This document shows, in pieces, positions 52,210-64,000 of a stretch of DNA of 64,000 nt. Numbering within the stretch: the first letter of the stretch is position 1; every line of letters starts with the position of its first letter. This DNA comes from Spodoptera frugiperda (Eukaryota > Arthropoda > Insecta > Lepidoptera > Noctuidae): positions 3,960,501 to 4,024,500 of the forward strand of contig NC_064228.1 in NCBI RefSeq assembly GCF_023101765.2, written 5' to 3'. Made by a program: the position numbers and the translations under genes. The notes beneath the pieces are model-generated. The model had not been told where the DNA came from and made no database searches. It saw only the letters and a program-made list of their open reading frames with translations.

Positions 52210-54905
52210 TTAACACTTATTAGGTACTTTAGATCCAAACTCATGTAGTATATCGCAGGCCATTTCCAGATCATTGCGTGTGATGCCCAGAGCGCGTACC
52301 ACGATGTCTTTCGGGTATCCCTCACCCACTAAACGAGCGATGTAATCTAAATTTATGTTCTCATACGACACGTTGTCGCCGTACTTGCGTCCGTGTTTGT
52401 CGTGCGTGAGCGGGTTGATTTTTTTAGCTGGAAATTGAAAGGATTATTTGGTTAGATGTCAGTTTAAAGTGAGCTTGTGTTAAGTATTTGTAAAGACGAC
52501 GACGATTTAAATGATGAGAATAAAAATCAACAATACGCCATTTAAGAATTACAACATTAATAACATTTGATTGTATAAACATTAATTGAGGACCAGAACA
52601 GCAGAATTTGAATTTTGTTATTTCTTATGAAGAAAGCTGCGGTTATTTCTTATGTGGAATCACGTCAACAGCCTATTAGTGGCCACTGTTGACTGAACCC
52701 CCTTCTCATACGCACTCACCACGCTTGCTCAGTGCGGGTTGGCGATTTTAAACTTATGATTTGTAATTATAAGCTCAGGTTTCGAACCCACGCTCTCAAC
52801 GCATGAGGAGTCTTAAGCCTCCAGGCCACAAAAACATTAAACGGAATACTAAACTATTATAGTAGTAAAGAAATAATGATCTACTTACGTGCTACAGCCA
52901 ATTCATTCTTCTCCACAGCCACATTTTCATACGGTGGGTCTTTTATATCTTCTGATGGGAACTTAGGCATGGTGGTGGACTTCGTGGGCTGATCGACGCT
53001 CCCACTAGTCGTCGCAGGCAACGACCTTTGCCTAGGCGGCGCCCTGTTCTCAAGCCTAGTCTCCCGATCAAAACTACTCCTAGATTCAATAATCCTATCA
53101 GGTTTCTCTGGCGGTCTTTCTGGAGGTAGACGGAAGTCCGTATGTCGGGGATCTGATACAGGCAGATGTCTTTCAGACTTCTCAATTGGGCCAACGTGCC
53201 TCTCTTGCCTGTTGTCCATTACTCGGATCTCGTGTCTATTGTCTTGTAAATGTCTTTCTTGCCTCTCTGGGGTTGGGATGTGGCGTTCTTGCCTCTCAAC
53301 CCTCTCTGGTCTATTTTCTTGGTGACGTTCCGGCACGTGTCTCTCGTTTGGCCTATTCTCGGGCACCGGGTGCCTGTTTTCTGGGACAGGGTGCCTGTTT
53401 TCGGGTACAGGATGCCTGTTTTCGGGAACAGGATGCCTGTTTTCGGGTACAGGGTGCCTGTTTTCGGGTACAGGGTGCCTATTTTCAGGTACTGGGTGCC
53501 TATTTTCGGGCGGATTTGGGGGATGTCTATCAATGCGGTTATCTGGTGGCCTTTCCTGTCTGTTTGGAAGTTCTTGTCTTTCGTTATTGTATCGGTTGTC
53601 CGGTAGATGTCGCTCTGGTTTTGGTTCGGTGGGGGTGGGGGTTTCTGCGGGTCGTTCGGGCGGGGGTGCGGGGAGGGGACGACTGTTTGATTGTGGGGTG
53701 CAGGCTCGTCGGGGTTTTTCAAAGGCCCTTGGGTCAGGTGGCACCTGAAAGCCATAAAGGATTTTTATTTAATTTCTCACTCTATGTTCCATTATAAATT
53801 ACAGATTAATACGTCTTTCCCATGAATATATTATAAAGAAAAATAAGCACTAACTACTCAAATACAAGGTTCACATTGAACTAACCTCATGTCTGGTGTC
53901 AATGACTCCTGTGATGGTCTCCGTGGATCCCGTGATGATGGATGTGAGCCGGTGTCGGGAGTCAGGCTCCGGTTCTAAAGAGGATCGTCTTCGAGGCTCC
54001 GCTGAAGATGAAAGTTCAGATTTAATTTGATGAAAATGGGTTTGACGTGTATTAATTGAGAAGCTCTAATAGTTTCAAGCCAGATCGGGACTCTTATTCA
54101 TAAAAAGCATGCGTAAGACATCGCGCAGTCATCTCAAAGAAGTTAAAGGGCTTTACCATACCAATCGATCGATGGTAGAATGGATATTATTATTTATTTC
54201 ATTTCCACACAGATTACATTTTAATATACTAAGCCCCACAAAACCGTTGTAATGGTTTGACTGTGGGGTCGCTGAGTCTCTATGTTAATATGTTAAACAT
54301 TTCTACAAATTAAAAGTGTCCAAGTAATATAATTTTAATATACGTTTAAATCTATTTATTTTTTGTTACACTCCTTATGTCGATGTCGGTCGATAGTTTC
54401 TACCAGACCACTCGATCTATGAACGATTGATTATAGAATGGAAAAGTCGACGTCAAACGAGTTGCTCGAGTTTTCCTTCGCACCCGCGGCCCTTCTTACC
54501 AACATCGACCAGCAACCGATCGATTAGTTAGTCGACCGGTATCCGTCGATCAATTAAAGCTACCACACCAATCGATCAACATCGACCGATGTCGATCGAT
54601 GGTATTGATCGAAACTAGATCGATTGGTATGGTGACACCCAAAAGGAGTATAGCTACTTACTATGAGCACTACTGGCTGCTGCTATATCCTGAACACTAG
54701 ACGCAGCGACGATAGCTGGTTCTGCCGGAGACAAACTCTTCCTAGGCGGTAATGGGGGTGCCCGTAATTCCCCGTACGCATTCTCATTGGGTTGCGGAGC
54801 CCTACGCGGCGCCCTCGGGCTGTGGCGGGGCGAAGCGCCCGGAGATCGCACTGACGGCCTCAAAGCGTCTATTGTGGAGGTCGCTGCGTTGAATTCTGCC
54901 CAGTC
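52210..54905 (-). CDS. Cbl: E3 ubiquitin ligase Cbl, C-terminal exons (proline-rich region and UBA)
   Basis: Four exons with matching phases: 54662-54905, 53886-54001, 52889-53744, 52210-52427. The order is a Ser/Pro/Arg-rich stretch with PPLPPRKSL (SH3-binding type), a short exon ending TGVIDTRHE, a 285-codon proline/arginine/glutamate-rich exon with seven ENRHPVP repeats (about 53366-53512) and YENVAVEKNE, then a C-terminal UBA domain (YIARLVGEGYPKDIVVRALG, ITRNDLEMACDILHEF). The UBA and linker layout match the long form of Cbl, a RING E3 that ubiquitinates activated receptor tyrosine kinases. The N-terminal phosphotyrosine-binding and RING exons are not here; they must lie upstream (right), beyond the Dong insertion or outside the window. 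The donors used are GTAAGT, GTTAGT and GTAAGT. Confidence 0.85.
52668..52833 (-). mobile_element. tRNA-derived SINE family F in Cbl intron
   Basis: TATTAGTGGCCACTGTTGAC, CACGCTTGCTCAGTGCGGGT, GGTTTCGAACCCACGCTCTC, CAACGCATGAGGAG, GCCTCCAGGCCAC. The reverse complement gives the tRNA-like head. Confidence 0.7.
53366..53512 (-). repeat. Coding 21-bp minisatellite in Cbl
   Basis: Seven tandem 21-bp units (GGGTGCCTGTTTTCGGGTAC-type on plus) encode ENRHPVP repeats in frame. Confidence 0.9.
54050..54145 (+). repeat. MITE family L-like fragment in Cbl intron
   Basis: GAGAAGCTCTAATAGTTTCA, AGCC and GGGACTCTTATTCATAAA resemble the ends at 22127 and 59178. Confidence 0.5.
54149..54640. mobile_element. 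Element with inverted ends in Cbl intron
   Basis: TTACCATACCAATCGATC near the left end (about 54154-54170) and GATCGATTGGTATGGTGA near the right (about 54618-54635), with many internal CGATCGAT and ATCGACCGATGTCG words. The right end is about 21 bp from the donor of the first listed Cbl exon. Confidence 0.6.
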
Positions 54906-55004
54906 CTGTTGGTACAATGGAAGGTTTTTTTGGTTTTGTTTCCCGCAGCCATTTTGGTAAGGAATACAATTCATAGTTGTATCAATTTGTTATTAATTAT
55001 TTAA

Positions 55005-55160
55005 AATGTTGCCCTACATTAGGATATATGTTTCAGTGTCATGGGTGCAGTTATAAATACCTAAATTCACATACGTATCATACCCAGACCCAGAAAAATG
55101 TTGTTTATCACACAAAGGGATGTTTCATGGGAATCGAACCCACCAGCTGTGTAGTCAATA
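55005..55160 (-). repeat. Family D SINE, diverged
   Basis: GTTGCCCTACATTAGGATAT, TGTCATGGGTGCAG, CATACCCAGACCCAGAAAA, TTATCACACAAAGGG, GGGAATCGAACCCACCAG. Confidence 0.6.
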
Positions 55161-57895
55161 ATATAATAATAATAATAATATAATAATATCGACTTCCTGA
55201 AGCAGAAAATCTACGCATGGGCAAATCGTATCAGGCGGTACAAAAAACGAGTAGAGCGATATACTCAGAATCGCATGTTCCAAAGAGATCAGAGATGGGT
55301 ATATAGAAATTGGGAACGATCCAACCAAGATGTGACTGATGGGCGGCGACCGGATGATGAAGCCACTAACACATTTTGGCGCAACATCTGGTCGGTGCCT
55401 GTCAGCCACACAGAGGATGACTGGATCTGTGATGTTGAGCGAAGGTGTGAAACTGTGCCAGAGATGGAGGAGGTGATAATCACCTCCTCTGATGTGAGCA
55501 GTGCAGCCTGTTCGGTCCCAAATTGGAAATCACCGGGGCCAGACGGGCTGCACAACTTCTGGCTCAAATGGTTCACCAGTTCACACGCTCGCTTAGCATC
55601 GCAATTCCAGGCAGCTTTAGAAGCTGGATCGTTGCCCCAGTTTCTAACAACAGGCGTTACCCATCTGCTCCATAAATCAGGTAGTTCCACTGAACCCAAA
55701 AATTATAGACCAATAACATGTTTACCAACGGTCTATAAACTTCTTACATCTATTTTGAGAACAAAAATAACAAAACATATTGAAAAACATTCCATTATGT
55801 CTGTATCTCAAAATGGATGTAGGAAGGGGTCTCGTGGAACTAAGGAGCTACTCCTCATTGATATGGTTGTAAGCCAACAGGTTCGTCGGTCCCGAAAGAA
55901 TTTGTCTACATGCTGGATAGATTATAAAAAGGCATATGACTCTGTGCCACATACATGGCTCATGAGGGTGCTGGAGTTGTATAAGATAGATGCAACTCTA
56001 CGCGCCTTCTTGCAGTCATGTATGAGGCAATGGAGTACTGTGCTTTGCTATCCGGGATGTAGACAAATCCAAGGGAGTGAAGAACCTGTAAGGATAGTGC
56101 GAGGAATATTCCAGGGTGACAGTCTGAGCCCACTATGGTTCTGCTTGGCCTTGAATCCTCTCAGTACTTTATTGGAGGCTTCAGGGCTAGGCTATCCTTT
56201 GCGGAGAAGGGGTCTAGTCATATCCCACTTGCTTTACATGGATGACCTCAAGTTGTTTGCTCCAAATAACAAACAACTGATGGAACTACTGAAAATAACT
56301 GAAAAATTTAGTAGTTCCATCAGAATGGAATTTGGAGTAGATAAATGTGCTGTCATGCATGTGAAGCGAGGAGGGATTGTGGAATCTGAGGGTCTAGAAC
56401 TCTCAGATTTCACAAAACTAAGAGCGCTCTCCGCAAATGATACTTACAAGTACCTGGGTATGTCAGAGGGATTAGGCATTAATGGGCCGGACATGAAACA
56501 ATCGTTACGGGAACGCTTCTTTGGCCGCCTGAATAAAGTGCTGAAAAGTTCATTATCAGGCGGAAACAAGGTGCGAGCCTATAACGGTTGGGTCATGCCG
56601 GTTCTGATGTATTCTTTTGGTATACTCAAGTGGACTCAGACTGAACTTGACACCCTGGATAGGCGAGTCCGAACACTGCTGACTGCAAATCGTATGCATC
56701 ACCCTCGTTCATCGATCATGAGGTTGTATATCCCGCGGAAGTGTGGGGGTCGAGGCTTATTAAATGCTAAGGCCCTTCATAACCGTGAGGTGTGCAACCT
56801 CAGGGAATATTTCCTGAAAGTAAACGAGGGTATGCATCGAGAAGTAGCAGCAATGGACAATGGATTCACTCCACTATCTTTAGCAAAAGAGAACTGGCGT
56901 AAACCTGTGGTACTGAGCGTCAATGACCGCAAGGAGGTATGGCATAGCAAGGAGCTCCACGGACGCTTCTTCCGGGCCCTTCATGGACCCAGTGTAGATT
57001 TTCTGGCGTCCGTATCTTGGCTACGATTCAGTAATCTCTTTGGAGAAACTGAAGGATTTGTCTTTGCAATTATGGACGAAGTTATCCTTACGAATAACTA
57101 CCGGAAATATATTATTAAGGATGGGACCGTTGACATATGTCGGGCATGTCATAGTCCTGGTGAATCCATAAGACATATAATTTCTGGTTGTGGTCGTTTG
57201 GCTAATGGTGAATATTTGCATAGACATAATCAGGTGGCCAAGATTATCCACCAGCAACTTGCTTTGCACTACCAACTTGTTGAGTTTGAGGTTCCATACT
57301 ACAAGTATGCGCCCGATCCAGTTCTCGAAAACAACCATATGACGTTGTACTGGGATCGATCTATCATCACTGACAGGACTATTGTAGCCAATAAACCTGA
57401 TATAGTGGTGATAGACCGACAAGCGCGCCGCACGATGATAATCGATATCACCATCCCTCATGACGAGAACCTCGTGAAAGCTGAAAAAGATAAACAAATA
57501 AAATATCTTGACTTGGCTCACGAGGTTGTCGACATGTGGAATGTGGATTCGGCTATCGTTGTGCCGATAGTCGTGTCGGCCAACGGATTAATACCCAACA
57601 GCCTCGACAACCACCTTAGGAGGCTGGGGTTAGGCGGATGGATCAAGGGCCTGATGCAGAAGGCAGTACTCCTCGAAACGGCACGTATTGTGAGAAGGTT
57701 TCTGTCTTTGGAGCCCTAACCACCGGTAGCTTGGACCATGCTCCCGCTACTGGTCGGCTCCTATTTTTATATTTTTAAATGTTATTTTGTTTTTTATTTT
57801 TATAAGTAATGTTTAAAAATATAATTTTAGAGTGTTATAAATAAATATATAAATAATAATATAATAATAATAATATAATAATAATCTTTATTGTA
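55158..57895 (+). mobile_element. Dong/R4-like non-LTR retrotransposon in TAA repeats, 5'-truncated
   Basis: Both flanks are (ATA/TAA)n: 55158-55185 and about 57843-57895. Dong of Bombyx is known to insert in TAA repeats. The coding part is 55187-57719, then a ~130-bp 3' UTR ending in ATAA repeats. The N-terminal zinc-finger region expected of full-length R4-clade elements is missing. Confidence 0.85.
55187..57719 (+). CDS. Dong/R4-like ORF: reverse transcriptase and restriction-like endonuclease
   Basis: Open without interruption from the 5' junction to TAA at 57717-57719; the Met at 55275 is internal, since the frame upstream is open and protein-like (IDFLKQKIYAWANRIRRYKK). RT motifs are YRPITCLPTVYKLL, NGCRKGSRGTKEL, WIDYKKAYDSVPH, FQGDSLSPLWF and the catalytic YMDD at 56235-56246. 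A C-terminal CX2CX8HX4C knuckle (from CRACHSPGES) precedes a PD-(D/E)XK endonuclease (KPDIVVIDRQARR, IIDITIP at about 57393-57460, followed by KQIKYLDLA). In R2/R4-type elements this enzyme nicks a specific target and primes cDNA synthesis. The frame is nearly intact, which suggests a young copy. Confidence 0.92.
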
Positions 57896-59163
57896 CACCT
57901 TAAATCAATTCGAACATAAGTGCATGTAAAGTTACTTTAGAGAATGGTAGGGTACAAAGGCGGCCTAATCGCTACCGATAGTCAATTATCATTACACCAA
58001 AGATATTAAATTGGTGAGAATATAATCAGCTGTAACTATTGTTAGTTGTACCGAAATAAGAGATATGACGAATTTACGAAAGTTTCCATTTTATATGATT
58101 TGAGTTTTATATGATTTCGTGCTGGTAATAATATAATCCATAGTGTTTCATTCACAAAAAAAAGTATAGTAAGAGGAATTTTTATTCAGTTTACGAAACA
58201 GTTTTCCTAAAATTAATTGAACACCATGCACAAACAAAATGCTTTAGCGGCTTTATAACAACAAACGAAGCTAGCAAGTACTCGTATATAGATTTTTATC
58301 TTGCATAGGCCATCATAATAATATATTTTTGCATGCATATTTAACATGCTACAAAACACATAAAGACAGAAAAAAACACAAAGCACATATCACCAAGCGT
58401 ATATTTTCAACATAAAAAAATACACTTAAAAATAAATAAATCATTAAATCGTCGTAATAATAATAATTAAAAGTAATAATTAAATTATTGCTTATGTCAA
58501 TACATAATAAGAGCTAAGCGTAAACTTAATGAAATGTTGCAATTTTATATTTCATAATAATTGATTTTGCTACGAACAACGATAGAGAAAACAAAATATT
58601 TTAGAGTTCTCTAGGCGTGTATCTAAAGCCTGAAGCTTTATATTTAAATAGAAATATGTACAGAACCCGATTTAAATAATAATACTCAGATTCATTAGAA
58701 GAATACAAGCTGAACGTACTATAATTTCTGCGATACAAAGCAGTCTTTTTATCCTAAAATAAAAAATTGGAAATTATTTCCAAAAAAACAAATTATACTA
58801 AATATCAAAAATTGACAAAATACCTATTATTAAATAATTATATTTACAAACGGGAAATGTCACGGGTTTATCTATGTATATTCTATATAAATAGTTTAAT
58901 TTAAATATTATATAAGTTACTACTATTGCATTAAGTGCACGTATTTGAAAATTCATGAGCAAATGTTGATAGTATAATTTATTTAAGACAAAGAAAAATG
59001 TATCTTAATTTTATAACGATACGGGTGGAATTTTGTTGGTTGCAAAAGTGGTATGTGTATGTTTCTAAGCAAACCTTCTGATTGCTATGGTCGAGTATTA
59101 ACGACAAACAATCCAGGCGAATATATTAGAGACAACGTCATTAACTAAAAAAAACGGTTTACT
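57896..59163. other. AT-rich DNA
   Basis: No ORF, splice structure or repeat that I can name. It may be Cbl intron. Confidence 0.4.
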
Positions 59164-59164
59164 C

Positions 59165-59322
59165 AAATAAATATATTGAGAAAAGCTTTAGTAGTTTCGA
59201 GTCACCGACGGACTCTTCATCTAGAGCAGTGTGCGCAGACGCAGCGACGTCGCGCCGCCTACTGACTCGAAACTAGTCCCTCTGTGAATCGAAACTAGTA
59301 GAGCTTTTCTCTATTTATTTAA
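59165..59322. mobile_element. MITE with inverted ends (family L-like)
   Basis: GAGAAAAGCTTTAGTAGTTTCGA from 59178 is inverted at 59289-59311 (TCGAAACTAGTAGAGCTTTT); the pairing extends into the AAATAAAT flanks. The GC-rich centre holds GACGCAGCGACGTCGCGC. Confidence 0.75.
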
Positions 59323-60020
59323 AGAGTTTTTTTCAATGTATTTAGGTGAGTACAACGTATTTTTTAGTTAATTTAATATGTCTCACGATAGTTATTATAA
59401 AAAAGTAAAGTCATTCTTATTTAAGTAGTTTCTGTTTGTCATCCATAGCTGACAAAAACGCTCAAAGTTAAGCAAAACTAATAAGTTTCAAAATTTTGCA
59501 CTCAACATGTAACGCGATTGGGTTGTTAGGTTAGCATAAGTCTGAAATTGACAAAATTAAAATCACTAACGGCTTGACTAGCTAACAAGGCTTTGTTTAG
59601 AAGAAAAAAATATAGCCATAATTCCATATCACTTTTGCAAAAAGCACGATGAAAGAAAGATAATAATACAAATCGCATACTATCTATCATAAGTGACTTT
59701 TATGCGTTTAATAATGAAATATAAAATATATAACTATTTAACGCATAGTTAATTTTAGCATCAAGGCATTATAACACTAAAATTCATAGCAATAAGGGGC
59801 AATTTTGCGTAATTTCATTGATATTATATTTTCTCAAAACTTTTTCAAAAAAATTCATAAAAATCTATAGAAATGTATAAGTAGAAAGTCTCATATTGTC
59901 AGTATTTCGTTTAAGTTCATAAAACATGACTTTTAATATAGACCTTACTCTGAGGTCCTGTCAAGAAGCACCGTTTCACGACAACATGACAGTTCACTGT
60001 TAGACTATAGGCCTCATCCA
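59323..60020. other. AT-rich DNA
   Basis: Nothing recognised. Confidence 0.4.
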
Positions 60021-60200
60021 TCATCAGACCACCACAGATGGGGCCCAGTAGAGCTGATGCCTGCTCCGGAGTTGCGGACTACCTATCGCGTTTAACGGGG
60101 CTCCGGCTTCAATTGTTTTTTAATCAGTAAGAGTCTGACACTCCCTCTCGCTTCGCCTAAGGCGGGAGAAGCCATTGGATGATTTTTCCACCTCAAAAAG
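60021..60200 (+). mobile_element. SINE-like family A with 5' extension
   Basis: Upstream segment CATCAGACCACCACAGATGG, GGCCCAGTAGAGCTGATGCC, then the head TCCGGAGTTGCGGACTACC (60064 on), hairpin and A-rich end. The same upstream segment accompanies the copy at 25540-25733. Confidence 0.8.
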
Positions 60201-61652
60201 GGCCTCCTCTATACAAAAGATTGCGTGCAAAAAGCACCTTTATTACATTAAATTTTGTGCGAATATCACAAAAAAATTGTCTATCTACAAATACAGTAAA
60301 TACTGACGAAGAAATTAAGTACTGAATAATAGATTTATAACGCAAAAAGTCACTTAATAACAGGGAAACACAGTTTTGAAGCTGTAACACGAGTTCTATA
60401 GAATATTTGTTACAAATTGTGCTAAAAGAATATGATATTAGAGTGAAGTTGTGATAGCGAAAATATATTAACACGATAATTGCTACGTCCTGTACTGGTG
60501 ACCGCCGCTTACTGGAGGATTTGCCTTCAACAGTTTTCTTTCGACAGTAATGTTTTAATGTAATGATGAATGATCATCTCTACTTTTGTTGACAATGTTG
60601 ATACTGTTGTTTGTTGATTAGATTTCGTTTTTAAATGATTAGAAAGGCGTCAATTGGAGATTACGCAATAAACTCTGGCCGTAGCATATTTGAGAAAACA
60701 TTCTGGCGTTTTAATATTTAATAAATAATCACACTAATTATAAAAACCAAAACAAAAATGCACCTTTTGTCGGGAGCGTTCCGTTTACACCCTGTATGAC
60801 TATGAATATGTCGTTGCACCTTAACATTATTCAGAATGTTTAAACTAAACGGTCAATTCGAAAGAAAATAATTAATATTATAATACCATACTTCATTATT
60901 TCGCTATCACAATCCCACCTTTTAACTCAATTAAAATAATATTAGAGACATTTTAAAAACCTTTACTTACCATTATGTCAAATGATTTTCAATTTTAATG
61001 CAATCGAGATACGGCTGAAAATAGCTGTAGGTAGCACACCTCGTTTGTTAAAATGTCCTTAATATTTATTTTAATGAAACATATAATCACAGGCGATAGA
61101 TATCAAAACCAAATAATTGAACATGTTACACCCAAAATAACATAACATTCACAAAAGTACATGCGACACAACACTAAAGCTAACGTTACGAAATGGGCGG
61201 GGCTTGGGACGAAACGTATTTTGTTATATTTTTAATAACTTAATACCGAATACATACTTTTAAGTACCTACCTACTAATCTAGTTTTGGAAAATGTTGCG
61301 AGACTATCGATAGCTCAAAAAATACTTTTTAAAAATCCTTTCCATTTTAATTTAGAAGTAAATGGCGAGCCGGAACAAAAGCAACTCAATACGTTCAAGA
61401 CCAAACCACGCCCATTTGGCAACGATAATAAAAAAAAAAAACAAAATCAACAAAACAATACAGTACAGATACATTAAAACAAATAATGACAAACAAGGAA
61501 GTATGTAATGTTTCCTTGGCGCGTAGACAAGCAAATAAACTACCCGGACAAGCTAAGCATGCGGTGATTTCCGTCGTTGTATCTGGAAAATAAATAATGA
61601 TTATGTTCTTGCGTGGTCGCATGCATGATGTGGTTGACTGTGACTGTAGTGT
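60201..61652. other. AT-rich DNA
   Basis: A decayed family I piece at about 60490-60545 (GGAGGATTTGCCTTCAACAG). A minus-strand ATG immediately followed by GTAAGT near 60970 could be a 5' exon end, but nothing confirms it. Confidence 0.35.
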
Positions 61653-61880
61653 GCGAGAGCCATGCTTCGGCACGAATGGGCCGGCTCGACGGGAGTGATA
61701 CCAACGGCTTCACGGAAAACCGACGTGAAACAACGCTTGCGTTATGTTGAGTTTACCGGGGCCCTATTCCCCATCTTCCTAATACCCGATTCCCCGAACA
61801 ACACTTAAATTCTTAACTCTCAAAAGGCCGGCTACGAAATTGCAACTCATCTGGTGGTACAGGTATCCATGGAAGGCACC
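61653..61880 (+). repeat. Family B repeat, long forward copy
   Basis: GAGAGCCATGCTTCGGCACG, AATGGGCCGGCTCGACGGGA, CGTGAAACAACGCTTGCG, CAACACTTAAATTCTTAAC, CTCAAAAGGCCGGC, GTATCCATGG. Confidence 0.7.
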
Positions 61881-62198
61881 AATAGGTCATCATGTACCAT
61901 CACGATCCGACTCTTCGTTTGTCATATCGCAAAAAAAACTATCCCTACAAGTTTTTGCTAATATAATGTAGCTCCCCGGTTTCTCTCGGTAAACTTGACT
62001 CTAGTATATCGTGGTATTATTTTATAGCCTGCAGGTTCCCTCAATAAATAGACTGTCCATCACAAAAATAATATTTGTGTGGACTTCCGCAAGCCCCGCC
62101 CATGGACGTCTATTACGTATATTACCAGTCTTTTAACATAATTATATTTCTGGAAGTTTTGTTTCTTCCTTTAACTACGAAATAAAGCATTATTTTGC
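61881..62198. other. Intergenic or intronic DNA
   Basis: Nothing recognised. Confidence 0.35.
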
Positions 62199-62330
62199 CT
62201 TTTTTAAGGGGAGAAAATCATCAATTTACTTCTCCCGCCTTGAGTGAGACGAGTGGGAGGGTCAGACTATTACTGACTAAAAACACCCCAGTTCCTTCTC
62301 TTGCTTTGAGCCGGAGTCCCGGTAACCTGT
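62199..62330 (-). mobile_element. SINE-like family A, 5'-truncated
   Basis: TTTTTAAGGGGAGAAAATCA, CTTCTCCCGCCTTGAGTGAG, CTATTACTGACTAAAAACAC, GAGCCGGAGTCCCGGTAACC. Confidence 0.8.
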
Positions 62331-62689
62331 TACGTATCATTCTTTTACCTGGAGACAGTTAGGAGGCTGCAGTGGGGTGGCAGCTATTTCTTTTGCTTGA
62401 AAACTCGGTTCAAATAAACTGAATACACAGTCACAGTCAACCAATCAATTGTTTTCATAATAAATGATATTATAAATAACATAAAATGGTACAAAACGCG
62501 TGGATGCAAGCTTAGGACGACAAAACATGCCACACACTGACAAACAAAATGCACACCATGCTAAATACAACACTGTCGTTTTATTCAATTGATTGAATAC
62601 GTAAAAAAAGGTGAAGTTTAAGTCATTCTGATTAAAATTGGACCAAAAATATGATAATCATTGGAGCACACCTCATATCTATCAATCCT

Positions 62690-62900
62690 ACTAACATTAT
62701 AAATGCGAAAGTTTGTATGTCTGTTTGTTTGTTTGTTACTCCTTCACGTCAAAACGGCTGAAGGGACCGAGATGAAAGGAACAGGGGTAGATCATGGTCT
62801 GGTATAACACGTAGCCCACATTTTATCTCAGGGAAAAGCGATATATTATAAGCGTTGATATTATAAACGCGATAGTTTGTGCGAATACATATATACTTGT
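62690..62900 (-). repeat. Dispersed repeat family M, copy 4
   Basis: CATTATAAATGCGAAAGTTT, TCACGTCAAAACGGCTGAAG, GGACCGAGATGAAA and ATCTCAGGGAAAAGC match the other family M copies in reverse. Confidence 0.6.
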
Positions 62901-64000
62901 AACTTCCAGCGCACAAAAATTAATATACTAATAAACTGGAATAACCCTTGATTTATCCAGGTAATGTGAGCGAATCCACTAGATAAAGCTAGAATATATA
63001 AAATCAAATGATATAGAAAAAAATGTTCGCTTGGTGTGTTCCAATGATACCACTTTTGACCAATTTTAAATCAAAACGACTGTATACACTATCGAATCAA
63101 GAAAGTCCCTAGAACTTCTTGCACGTACTTACTATATTTTTACAAAAAAAAATACGCAATACACGTACTACGCAATAACCAGCTCACAAAACTTATCAAC
63201 CGATCGCGATATAAAATCAAATCAAATCAACAACTAATTCGGATTTCCGTTCCAAAAAACTAAAAAAGATTTTATCTAGTTGAATTATAGAGAAAAAAAT
63301 ATATAAAAAAAGTATGATAGGATGATTTCATTCATGTTATGTTATCTTAACGTAAAATATCACAAGTACATGAGCACTCGTGTTTGATAATGTCAAAATA
63401 TATGATCGATGGTGAACAGTGCAATGTTTTTCATTCAGCTTTTTAGGTAAGATAGTATATTTGATAAAAATACTGCATTTTAATCTGTATTATCAGTTGA
63501 TAAGGTCGATTTTACCTATTTTTATTTGTTATTTTGTACTTCTAATCAAACCGCTATTAGATCAAATGAATGAATGAAGGTCAAAAAGTATTTCGATTAT
63601 GTTTTCGACCTATTATTTTTATAAGTATTTAGTAATAACTCCTAGCTTACTGACATACAGACTGATGGACAATTTAATTTGACGTTTGTAAAGTGCCTAA
63701 TTAAGAATTAATTGAAATAAATGCTTTACCTTGAGCTTTGAACAATTGTAAGATTGTTAAATCTCTCTAGAAAATAGATGTTTGTGTGTTGTTTTATGTT
63801 TTACTTGTCATTATATGGATAAATAAAACACATTATAAAAATATGTTTAAACAAATGACTAATGTTTAGTCATTCCCTCCTGCCCTATTTCTTCCACGAA
63901 CATAAGACTACGCTAAACTCATTAAATACAAAAAAAATTAAACCTTATTTTCCGTGTAGTAACGCATTAAATAGACTTTTTGTCAGCTAAACTCTTTATA
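62901..64000. other. AT-rich DNA to window end
   Basis: No gene, RNA gene or repeat that I can support. Confidence 0.4.

Noticed and set aside
53186..53797. 203-aa plus-strand ORF opposite Cbl
   Set aside because: Shadow of the GC-rich, repetitive Cbl exon on the other strand; codon phase and splice sites favour Cbl.
60960..60990. Possible first exon (ATG next to GTAAGT, minus strand)
   Set aside because: Only a donor-like site; no downstream exon could be matched in phase.
62345..62400. Possible small minus-strand exon before GTAAAAG
   Set aside because: Short open frame with weak splice signals and no similarity to missing Cbl parts.

Overview
The window is AT-rich, intron-containing eukaryotic DNA crowded with short retroposons. 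It most likely comes from a moth (Lepidoptera, probably a noctuid-like lineage). The reasons are arrays built on the insect telomere motif TTAGG, a TRAS-like telomere-targeted non-LTR element, a Dong/R4-like element sitting in TAA repeats, and dispersed repeat types that look familiar from moths. The species is inference; no database was searched.

Layout. 1-13.1 kb: repeat-rich intergenic DNA with a 5'-truncated Copia element (about 7.0-8.98 kb). 13.1-13.9 kb: the last two exons of an igloo/neurogranin-like IQ-motif gene (+). 16.5-46.8 kb: seven small multi-exon genes for secreted or membrane proteins that I do not recognise, spliced by eye (16472-20270 -, 21521-23431 -, 23694-27352 +, 37444-38382 +, 39865-41615 -, 43140-44936 +, 45261-46818 -). 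Each has a short first exon that is essentially a signal peptide, followed by a phase-0 intron. The cluster is interrupted at 28.5-36.1 kb by two telomere-like satellite arrays that face each other head to head around a 21-bp minisatellite. The left array carries a nearly complete TRAS-like element (29105-34745, - strand). 48.5-52.2 kb: probable 3' UTR and flank of Cbl. 52.2-54.9 kb: the last four recognised exons of Cbl (-), with a proline-rich linker containing a coding 21-bp minisatellite and a C-terminal UBA domain. 55.2-57.7 kb: a Dong/R4-clade element (+) with one long open RT-endonuclease frame, flanked by TAA repeats. 57.9-64 kb: AT-rich DNA with MITE and SINE fragments and no gene I can support.

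About twenty copies of one SINE-like retroposon (family A) share their 3' end with the TRAS-like element, including a hairpin whose stem changed by paired substitutions while the loop stayed the same. This suggests the short element borrows the retrotransposition machinery of an R1/TRAS-clade LINE. Exon boundaries are manual splice-site calls (GT/AG, reading phase, continuity of the protein) and have not been tested against RNA.
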